Assembly: GCA_963580285.1 (NCBI GenBank)
Contig: OY757016.1
Coordinates: forward strand, 43,725,124 to 43,789,123
Source of the DNA: Lucinisca nassula
Lineage: Eukaryota > Mollusca > Bivalvia > Lucinida > Lucinidae
Length of the DNA stretch: 64,000 nt
Reading direction: 5' to 3'
This document shows, piece after piece, positions 12,801-24,800 of this stretch (position 1 is its first letter; the number at the start of each line of letters is the position of its first letter). Made by a program: the position numbers and the translations under genes. Below the pieces are notes generated by a model. It saw only the letters and a program-made list of their open reading frames with translations. It had not been told where the DNA came from and did not search any database.

Positions 12801-15800
12801 GCAAGATGTTCCCATTCCCCTTAAAGCATGACAGAACTTACTAAAGCAGAATGATGACAATTTTACTTTTTGAGTTATCTTCAGTGAAAATAAGCCTTGA
12901 CATTACCTGTGAATCATCTCACATGTAATGTTGTGTCTGCAAGATTCACATTTAATATCGCTTCTGCCAAGCATTGGCAGACTATTCACATGTAATGTTG
13001 CATCTGCCAAGCAGATGATTCACATGTAATATTGTGTCTGCCAAGCAGACGATTCACATGTAATGTCGCATCTTCCAAGCAGATGATTAACATGTAATGT
13101 CGCATCTGCCAAGTAGACAATTCACATGTAAAGTTGCATCTGCTAAGCAGATGATTCACATGTAATGTTGTGTCTGCCAAGCAGATGATTCACATGTAAT
13201 GTTGTGTCTACCAAGCAGATGATTCGCATGTAATGTTGTGTCTGCCAAGCAGATGATTCACATGTAATGTTGTGTCTGCCAAGCAGATGATTCACATGAA
13301 ATGTTGTGTATGCCAAGCAGATGATTCACATGTAATGTTGCATCTGCCAAGCAGATGATTCACATGTAATGTAACATCTGCCAAGCACATGATTCACATG
13401 TAATATTGTGTCTGCCAAACAGATGATTCATATGTAATGTTGTGTCTGCCAAGCAGATGATTCACATGTAATATTGCTTCTGCCAAGCAGACGATACACA
13501 TGTAATGTGTCTGCCAAGCAGATGATTCACATGTAATGTTGTGACTGCCAAGCAGATGATTCACATGTAATGTTGTGTTTGCCAAGCAGATGATTCACAT
13601 GTTATGTTGTGTCTGCCAAGCAGACGATTCACATGTAATGTTGCATCTGCCAAGCAGACAATTCACATGTAATGTCGTAACTGCCAAGCCTATGATTCAC
13701 ATGTAATGTAGTGTCTGCCAAGCAGATGATTCACATGTAATGTTGTGTCTGCCAAGCAGATGATTCACATGCAATATTGCTTCTGCCAAGCAGACGATTC
13801 ACATGTAATGTTACATCTGCCAAGCAGACGATTCACATGTAATGTTGCATCTGCCAAGCAGACGATTCACATGTAATGTCGTAACTGCCAAGCACATGAT
13901 TCACATGTAATATAGTGTCTGCCAAGCAGATGATTCACATGTAATGTTGTGTCTGCCAAGCAGATAATTCACATGTAATATCGCTTCTGCCAAGCAGATG
14001 ATTCACATGTAATGTTACATCTGCCAAGCAGACGATTCACATGTAATGTGGTGTCTGCCAAGCAGACTATTCACATGTAATGTTGTACTGCCAAGCAGAC
14101 AATTCACATGTAATGTCGCATCTGCCAAGCAGACAATTCTCATGTAATGTTGTGTTTGCCAAGCAGACTATTCACATGTAATGTCACATCTGCCAAGCAG
14201 AGGATTCACATGTCGCATCTGCCAAGCAGACGATTCACATGTAATGTTGTGTCTGCCAAGCAGACAATTCACATGAAATTGCTCTGGCCAAACAGAGGAT
14301 TCACATGTAATTTCACATCTGCCAAGCAGGCAATTCACATGTAATGTCGCATCTGCCAAGCAGACAATTAACATGTACTGTCAAGCCTTAATTTGTCTAA
14401 AAAGTAAGTAAAAAATATTTGAAAATGACGCCTGCAAATGTTGTGAAAACTTACTCAGTATCTTCAATCGTGCCGAGCTAAAAGCAGAACCATGGGTGTT
14501 CATGGCCGTACACTGATACATCCCTATCATGTTCTCGTTCAAATTTGTCAGCAGCAACGTGTTACGGAACACTTTGATATCTCCGCTGCTGCTGTTCAGA
14601 ATTATCTCCCCATCCTTATACCAGGTGTATGTTGGGAACGGAATCGAGCGGGCTTCACATCGCCATGTCAGTTGCTGCGTTCCCTCGTCCAAATATTTAT
14701 CCTGTAGCTCCATAACGAATCTTGGTTCGGCTGAAGCATGAAAGAAACAAGAGGATCATGATGGTCCTATATCGCTCACCTGAGCTAAGAGATTAGCATG
14801 TAGGTCCCAGGGCGATGCAAGTTTTGGACCCAGGTCTATAATTTGAACAATCTAAGCAGAGGTCTACTGAATGAAGCTTAACATCGAATATCAAAGGAAC
14901 GGGCCTTCTGGTTTCGGACAAGTTTTCTCTATATAAGTCTATGTAAAACCAGTGGACCCAAGGGCGGGGCCATTTTTAGCCCCCATGCTAAGATTTGAAA
15001 GATCATGGTAGAGGTCCACTAGATGAAGCTTCATACCAAATATCAAAGACCTGGGCCTTCTGGTTTCAGACAAGAAGATTTTTATATGGTTTTCCTATAT
15101 AAGCCTATATAAAACCGATTTTGGCCCCAGGGATATAATTTGAAACCATGGTAGAGGTCCCCTAGATGAAGCTTCAAACCATTTATCAAAGACCTGGGCC
15201 TTCTGGTTTCAGACAAGTAGTCTTTTAAAGGTTTTCCAAATATAAGCCTATGTAAAACCAGTGGGCCCCGGGGTAGGAGCATTTTTGGCCCCAGGGCTAT
15301 AATTTGACAATCTTGGTAGAGGTTCACTAGATGAAGCTTCATACCAAATATCAAAGACCTGGGCCTTCTGGTTTCAGAGATGAAGATTTTTAAAGGTATT
15401 CCCTATATAAGCCTATGTAAAACCAGTGGGCCCTGGCGCCAGGGCGTTTTTGACCCCAGGGCTATAATTTGAACAATCTTGGTAGAGGTCCACTAGCTGA
15501 AGCTTCATACCAAATATCAAAGACCTGGGCCTTCTGGTTTCAGACAAGAAGATTTTTAGTGGGTTTTGCCTATATAAGCCTATGTAAAACCTGTGGGCCC
15601 CTGAGCAGGGGCATTATTGGCCCCAGGGTTATAATTTGAACAATCTTGGTATTGGTCCATTAGATGAAGCTTCAGTACAAATATAAAAAAAGACCTTGGC
15701 CTTCTGGTTTCGGAGAAGAAGATTGTTTAAAGATTTTCCATATACAAGCCTATGTAAAACCAGTTGGCCCCAGGGCTATAATTTGAACAATCTAGGTAGA

Positions 15801-18800
15801 GGTCCACTAGATGAGCCTTCATACCAAATATCAAAGACCTGGGCCTTCTGGTTTCAAAGAAGAATATTTTAAAAGGTTTTTCAAAGACCTGGGCCTTCTG
15901 GTTTCAGACAAGAAGATTTTTATATGTTTTCCCTATATAAGCCTATGTAAAACCAGTGGGCACCGGCGCGGGGGCGTTTTTGGACCCAGGGCTATAATTT
16001 GAACAATCTTGGTAGAGGTTCCCTAGAAGATGCTTCACGCCAAATATCAAAGACCTGGGCCTTCTGGTTTCAGACAAGAAGATTTGTATATGTTTTCCCC
16101 ATATAATCCTATATAAAACCAGTGGGCCCCTGGGCGGGGCCATTTTTTGGTCCCAGGGCTATAATTTGAACAATCTTAGTAAAGGTCCACTAGATGAAGC
16201 TTCATACGAAATATCAAAGACCTGGGCTTTCTGGTTTCAGACAAGAAGGTTTTTGAAGGTTTTCCCTGTAAGCCTATCTGAAACCAGAGGGCCCCAGGGC
16301 TGGGCCATTTTTGGCCCCAGGGCTATAATTTGAACAATCTTGGTAGAGGTCCACGAGATAAAGTTTCATACCAGATAGCGAAGACCTAGACCCTCTGGTT
16401 TCAGACAAGAAGATTTTTAAAGGTTTTCCCTATATAAGCCTATATAAAACCAGTGGGCCCCGGGGGCGGGGCCATTTTTGGCCCCAGGGCTATAATTTGG
16501 ACAATCTTGGTACAGGTCCACTAGATGAACCTCATACCAAATATCAAAGACCTAGGCCCTCTAATTTCAGAGAAGAAGAAGTTTTAATGTTTTTTTCTCT
16601 TTTGGTTGCCATGGCAGCCAGAGTTCTGCACGGAATTGAATACTTTGAACAACTTTGAGAGAGGACCACCTAAGGATCATTTCTGCCAAGTTTGGTTAGT
16701 GGTTTAGGAGGAGATGTCGTTTGAAGAAATTGTTTATGCACGGACGCACGCATGCACGCACGTCGGACAAAAATTGATCCCAAAAGCTCACCTCGTCCCT
16801 ACGTGACGGTGAGCTAATAAAAACAACTGAAGAGCATACAAAGATGCTACCTGCAGCTCTATAATAAATCTTGGTTTTGCAGAAGCATGTAAGGAAAGCA
16901 TTATTGAAGCTTAACAGAAACACTTTCTAGAGCTAGTTTTCTGATTAAAACAATGTCTAAGTGCACTGTTCTCATATTACAGTGAATATGGCGTCCAATA
17001 AGGGCCTTTGCTGTTTCCAAAAAGTAGAGCCATTTTCTGTAACAAACTCTATAGATAACTCAACAACATGACTCTTTAATTTCAAAATGGACCACTACTA
17101 TATATACGATATATGACATTTTGCTTGTTTTGATTTACATCTCACCAACAACAAAAATAGCCATCGGAAGAGATGGCAAATCCCCCGACCAAAAGCCAAT
17201 ATGGCCTTCAGAAGATTGTTCACCAAAAGAAAGTGCACCAGAATTAAACCAGCAATATATCACAAAAGTATTGCAGTTATGGCCATCACAGGATTATACT
17301 GTCAGGGCAGATAACTAAACAAGAGGGCCCACAGGGCCCTGGTTCGCTCACCTGTGTGACACTGTCTCGGGTACATTCTATTTTAGCTATGGTTGCCATC
17401 TTGTTCATCAGCAGAGTGATTTTAGCTTATTTGGTAGGGAGTTACCTAGGCAACATTCCTGTTAAGTTTGAATCAAATTGTCCTTAGGGTTTAGGAGGGG
17501 TTCACGTTTGAATCAGATTTACAATATTTTTCTATTTTTAGCTCCGGTGGCCATTTTTTCTTCAGTGCGGGATTGTTTTAGCCTTTTTGGTAGAGGGTCA
17601 TCTAAGCAACATTACTTCAAAGTTTGAATGAAATTGGCCCAAGGGTACAGAAGGAATTATCGTTTGAAGAATTTTTTATTTTTAGCTCTGGAAGCCATCT
17701 TGTTCATTGGAGTGGAATGAGTATTAACTATTTTGGTAGGGAGTCACCTAGGCAACATTCCTGTGAAGTTTTAAATCCAATTGGCCCAAAGGTTTAGAAG
17801 GAGTTAGCATTTGAAGCAAATTTACAATGTTTTCTATTTTAGCTCTTGTGACCATTTGTTAATCGTTATGCTATTTTCCTAGAGGGTCATCTACACAACA
17901 TTCCAATGAAGTTTAGAAGCCTTCATGGTGAAGTGGTCATGCTACTTGCCTTGTAAACCAGGGTAGCAGGATCGATGCCAGGCTTCTCCAGACTTTCAGA
18001 TTGGTCTTTAAACAGAGGTCCCATAACTGTTTGACCTTAGCTGTTGGTGAGACTTCAAACTCAAACACTCACCCCTATGAAGGAATCTATATGCCAAATA
18101 TGAAGGCCGTATCTTAAATGCTCCAAAAGTTATGACAAAGTAGGTCAAAGGTCAAGGTCATGGCTCAAAAGTTTTGAATGGTTGAGAAAACCTTGTCACA
18201 AGGAACATACATGCCAAATATGAAGGCTCTATCTCATATGGTTCAAAAGTTATGATAAAGTAGGTCACAGGTCAACGTCACAGGTCAAATCTTTATATGA
18301 GTGGAAAGCCCTTGTCACAAGGAACCTATATGCTAAATATGAAGGCTCTATCTCAAACAGTTCAAAAGTTATGACAAAATAACCTACTGGTCTACTTTTT
18401 GATTTGACATGACCCATATTCGAACTTAACTGAGATATTGTCCAAATGATCATTCTGAGCAAGTTTTATGATGATTTGACTAAAACTGTGGCCTCTTAGA
18501 GTGTTCAAAATGTTTTTTCTATGATTTGACCTGCTGACCTACTTTTTGACCCGACATGACCCATATTCAAACTTGACCCTGATATTGTCAAGATGATCAT
18601 TCTGAGCAAGTTTGATGATGATCAGACCAAAACTGGGGTCTCTAGTGTGTCCACAAGGTTTTTCAACAATCTGACCTACTGACCTACTTACTGGCCAGAT
18701 ATGACCCATATTCGAAATTAATTGAGATATTGTCAAATGATCATTTTTAGCAAGTTTGATGATGATCAGACCAAAACTGTGGCCTCTTGTGTGTACACAA

Positions 18801-21800
18801 GGTTTTTCTCTGATTTGAACTACTGACCTACTTTTTGAACCGACATGACCCATATTCAAACTTGACTCAGATATTGTCAAGATGATCTTTCTGGGCACGT
18901 TTGATGATGATCGGACCTAATCTGTGGCCTCTAGTGTGTTAACAAGGTTTTTATATGATTTGACCTACTGACCTACTTTTTGACCTGAAATTACCCATAT
19001 TCGAACTTGACTGAGAAATTGTCAAGACTATCAATCTGAGCAAGATTGATGATGATTGGACCAAAAATGTGGCCTCTAGTGTGTTCACAAGGTTTTTCTC
19101 TGATTTGACCTACTGACCTACTTTCTGACCTGCCATGACCCATATTCGAACGTGACTAAGATATTATCAAGATGATCATTCTGAGCAAGTTTGATGATGA
19201 TTGGACCAGAAATGTGGCCTCTAGTGTGTACACAAGATTTTTCTCTGATTTGAACTACTGACCTACATTTTAGACCGACATGACCCATATTCAAACTTGA
19301 CTCAGATATTGTCAAGATGATCATTCTGGGCAAGTTTGATGATGATTGGACCAAAACTGTGGCCTCTAGTGTGTTCACAAGGTTTTTCTGTGATTTGACC
19401 TACTGACCTACTTTTTGAACCGACATGACCCATATTCGAATGTGACCAAGATATTATTAAGATGATCATTCTGAGCAAGTTTGATGATGATTGGACATAA
19501 ATTGTGGCCTCTAGTGTGTTCAGAAGATTTTTCTATGATTTGACCTACTGACCTACTTTTTGACCCGACAACACCCATATTCGAACTTGACTGAGATATT
19601 GTCAAGATGATCATTCTGGGCTAGTTTGATGATGATCGGACCAAAACTGTGGCCTCTAGTGTCTTCACAAGGTTTTTTTTCTGATTTGACCTACTGACCT
19701 ACTTTTTGACCCAACATGACCCATATTCGAACTTGACCGAGATATTTTGTGGTGGTACAAAATGTGTGCAAGTTTAGTTAAAATCAAATGATAAATGAAA
19801 CAGCTATCATGCAGACAAGACCAAAATAGGCAATTTTTGCCCTTTCAGGGGCCGTAACTCCGTAACACATGATGGAATATGGCTGGTTCAAGAAAGGAAC
19901 CCAGATCTCATGGTGGTACAAGTTGTGTGCAAGTCTGGTTAAAATCAAATCATAAATGAAGATGCTATCGTGCGGACAAGACCAAAATAGGCAATTTTTG
20001 CCATTTCAGGGGCCGTAACTCCGTAACACATGATGGGATATGGCTGGTTCAAGAAAGGAACCCAGATCTCCTGGTGGTATAAGTTGTGTGCAAGTCTGGT
20101 TAAAATCAAATCATACATAAAGCTGCTATTGTGCGGACAAGACCAAAAAAGGCAATTTTTGCCGTTTCAGGGGCCGTAACTCCGTAACACATGATGGGAT
20201 ATGGCTGGTTCAAGAAAGGAACCTAGATGGCATGGTGGTACAAGTTGTGTGCAAGTCTGGTTAAAATCAAATCATAAATGAAGATGCTATCCTGCGGACA
20301 AGACCAAAATAGGCAATTTTTGCCCTTTCAGGGGCCGTAACTCCGTAACACATGATGGGATATGGCCGGTTCAAGAAAGGAACCCAGACCTCATGGTGGT
20401 TCAAGTTGTGTGCAAGTCTGGTTAAAATCAAATCATAAATGGAGATGCTATCGTGCGGACAAGACCAAAATAGGCAATTTTTGCCATTTCAGGGGCCGTA
20501 ACTCCGTAACACATGATGGGATATGGCTGGTTCAAGAAAGGCACCCAGATCTCATGGTGGTACAAGTTGTGTGCAAGTCTGGTTAAAATCAAATCATAAA
20601 TGAAGATGCTATCATGCGGACAAGAAATTGTTTACGCACGCACGGACGGACGGACGCACGCACGCACGCACGGACGACGGACGACGGACAAAATGTGATC
20701 ACAAAAGCTCACCTTGTCACTACGTGACAGGTGAGCTAAAAACAAGGGCACTCAGAAATGTGGTTCTTGCGCATGACATGCCTGCTGAAGCTCATGTATT
20801 TCTGTACAAAGTACCATCGATATGTCTCAAAAGGTATTGGAGATATGGTGATCACAAGCTGGTCATACTGTTATATTGGAAGGGTAGGTAACTCAAATAC
20901 CACAGCACCATCACTTGTGGTTCTTGCACATGACATCCCTTCTGTACCTTGTATACAATTGTGCCAAGTTTCTTCAATATATCTCATAGGGTGTTGGAGT
21001 TAAGGCCATCACAAGGTTATATTGCCAGGGGAGATAACTAAAAAACCAGAGCACCCAGAGTTGTAATTCTTGAGCATGACACACCTGCTTAACCTCATGT
21101 ACATCTGCATCAAGTACCACAAATATGTCTCAAAGGGTATTGTAGGTACGATGATCACAAGGTTGTCATACTGTTATATTGGAAGGGGAGATAACTCAAA
21201 TATCATGGCACCCAGAGTTGTGGTTCTTAGGCATGAAGCGCCGTCTCAATGTTGTATACAATTGTGCCAAGTACCATCAATATATCTCAAAGGGTATTGG
21301 AGTTATGGCCAACACAAGGTTATATTGTTAGGGGAGATAATTAAAAAAACCAGGGCACTCAGAGTTGTGGTTCTTGCACGTGACATACCTGCTTAACCTC
21401 ATGTACAACTGTACCAAGTATCATCAATATATCTCAAAGAGTGTTGGAGATGTGGCCATCACAAGGTAGTGATTCTATATTATTGGAAGGGGAGATAACT
21501 AAAAAACCATGGCACCCAGAGTTGTGGTTCTTGTGCATGACACACCGTCTCAGCCTTGTGAACAACTGTGCCAGGTATCATCAATATATCTTAAAGGGTA
21601 TTGGAATTATGGCCATCACAAGGTTGTCACTCTATTTTATTGGAAGGGGAGATAACTCCAAAACCATGGCAACCAGAGTTGTGGTTCTTGTGCACGACAC
21701 GCCGTCTCAGCCTTGTGAACAACTGTGCCAGGTACCATCAATATATCTCAAAGGGTACTGGAGTTATGGCCATCACAAAGTAGTCATTCTATTTTATTAA

Positions 21801-24800
21801 AAGGGGAGATAACTAAAAAAGTATGGCATCCAGAGTTCTGGTTCTTGCGCATGACACGCCGTCTCAGCCTTGTGAACAATTGTGCCAAGAATCATCAATG
21901 AATCTCAAAGGGTATAGGAGTTATGGCCATCACAAGGTTGTCACTCTATTTTATTGGAAGGGGAGATAACTCCAAAACCATGGCAACCAGAGTTGTGGTT
22001 CTTGTGCATGACACGCCGTCTCAGCCTTGTGAACAACTGTGCCAGGTACCATCAATATATCTCAAAGGGTATTGGAGTTATGGCCATCACAAAGTAGTCA
22101 TTCTATTTTATTAAAAGGAGAGATAACTAAAAAAGTACAGTATCGAGAGTTCTGGTTCTTGCGCATGACACACCGTCTCGGCCTTGTGAACAATTGTGCC
22201 AATAACCATCAATGAATCTCAAAGGGTATAGGAGTTATGGCCATCACAAGGTTGCGTCTACAGACGGACGGACGGACGGACGGACGGCAGGCTGATCGCT
22301 ATATCCCCCGAACCTATTCGGTCGGGGGATAAAAAGGAGACAGGATCTTGGTTAAAAGACTCATCAGACAGTCTAAAGAAGTTAGTATCAAACTCACTAC
22401 CACTGGTTTAGAGGACCAGTAGCTTAACCACTATACCACAGAGGATTTTACATTCAAATGGCAGCTGCCATATTTCTGTCAGAACAAACTGGGTCAAATT
22501 CTTACATTCCACATTCAGTGTTAGCTCTGTTGAGTCCGAGTTGCCATCTTTCCCCTGTACAGTGCATGAGTATGTTCCAGAATCATCCAACTGCAGGTCT
22601 ATGATTTTCAATATACGTTCACTGTCCTCTAGTATATAACGCATTCCGTCCCACTTATGTGGCACTCTCCACATGTATCTTAATGGCAGTCTGTAAGTAA
22701 AATTTACAAGAATGGAAACCCCTTCAGGAGGTGATTCCATATAAGAATCTTATATGGGTGTGAGGGGTGGATTGAAAAATCCGTCCCGAGGGTCACTGTC
22801 CGGCATCACGAGGCTTGCCAAGTGATGCCGCACAGTGATCCCGAGGGACGGATTTTTCTATCCACCCATATAAGATTCAGCCGAGTGATGCCGGACAGTG
22901 ATCCCGAGGGACTGATTTTTCTATCCACCCCTCACACCCATATAGGATTCTTTTTCTTGCATACCTTCCATTTCTATTACGAATTTTTAATGCTGCTGTC
23001 ACTTCGGTTACTGACGTCCGCCATTTTGTGATGACACAACAGGAATGTTTAGTGACGTCACGCATGAAGACGCCGCGTATGAGGTTGTAATCAACCAGTG
23101 CATTTATCAAACACGCGATTATATTCGATTTGGGGTCGGAACACCAGGGTCAGAACATAAATTTCTATCCCAGGGTAAAATCGCGGACTTTCTTGTCTGG
23201 TGTGCTAGAAAATACATTTTATCATTCAAAGAACATCACATTGAATCTGCGGGCCTCGGTAGCTCAGCCGGATGCGCGTCTGACTGGTGATCAGGAGAAC
23301 GGGGGTTTGATACCTGCCTGGGTTGGCAACATTCTTTCGTGGAGATTGATCATGAAATCTTTTCTAGGGTCATTCTCTCCCTTCCTCTGATTCAAGAATG
23401 GCAGTTGTCAGTTTCTGGCGAAAGAATGTGCACTGTACTGTTTATCAGCTTACGTATAAACCTGCCCAGGAAAAGTGTGGATAAGTAAACTGACTGGCTC
23501 AAAAATTACCTAAAATAGCATTGACTGGGCCTTAAAACTCTAATACAAACAAAACTCTCTTCCACTGATTCAAGAAGGGCAGTTGACAGATTCTGGCGAA
23601 TGACTGTGCACTGTACTGGTTAACCGCTTACATATAAGCCTGCCCAGGATAAATGTGGATAGGTAATTTAACTGACCAGCTCAAAAATGACCTAAATACT
23701 GTTGAATGGGCCATTAAACATATCAAATTACACCATAACCTCTTTATTAAACTGTTGGTGTTATCCAAAGCTGAAACCCGGGTCATAATCTATTCATTTT
23801 GTTGTAGATTATATGAGCCCCGTCAAGCGAATTTGTGTCTTCGAGTATTCAGTCATGATAAATTTTAACTGTGCCCAGCCATTCAGAGGGGCCAGGGATA
23901 TGGCTTTCTGTCTGAAGGTTCCTCTTGATTCACTGCTTGTATGAGTGAGCAGCGAAGGTTCCGGATAGACTGCGCGAATGTGCAGGCTCGCCTGAACCTT
24001 CGCTGCTCGCATAGACAATAAGTACCAAAATTGTTTGACGGGGCCCATATAGAAAATTTCACTGATATAGATACTGAGTATTCCTCTCTCTTTTTTTTTT
24101 ACATGGGTTTTACAACGCTTTGCAAGAATATTTCACCTGAACTTGAGACAAACACTTTTCTGGCTGGGCAAATACCAATATATCTGAAGAGAAACCACCT
24201 AACCTTTTTCCATTGCAGTATTTGTGATCTGACAAAAGGATCATTTGTGATTAACAATTCTGCATGTAACATGATTTTGACACCATCTATGACAACTCTG
24301 TGTTTTGGGGATTTTTTTTGTTTTTTTTTTTAACTTCTTTGGCAATAAAATCCAATAATTAACCCCTTTTGTACCAAATGGAATCTTCCTCCTTATATAT
24401 AGCAGAGCAGGAGTCCATTTCAAAATTTAGGGGTGTCTTCAAAATTTGTTCGGAAAATGGTTGAAATTTTTGCAAACAGTGTAGGCCCTGATCAGACGCC
24501 GCGTTCTGCGGCGTCTGATCTGGGCCTGCACTGTTTACCAGCTACCCCTTTTGGGGTTTCTGATTTAAAATCGTTAAATGATAAACAGAATGTAACACAC
24601 ATTGTCATTTTGTTTGAAAACACCTGTATGAGTGGCAAACAGTGTACGCCCTGATGAGACGACATGTTTTGGTGTACACTATTTGCTCAGGCATATCTGC
24701 CTGAATACTTATGGTAAAAATGAAGCACTGTTTGTTTGTTTGAGTCGAGATTTAACGTCCCTGTCAACACTGTATAAGTCATTTTGGAGACGTTGCTTCA

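Noticed and set aside
12905..14375. Regular 34 bp repeats that resemble a CRISPR array
   Set aside because: No unique spacers, no cas genes, eukaryotic intron; it is a minisatellite.
23253..23330. tRNA gene
   Set aside because: Same reasoning: it continues into the SINE-B body that occurs without the head elsewhere.
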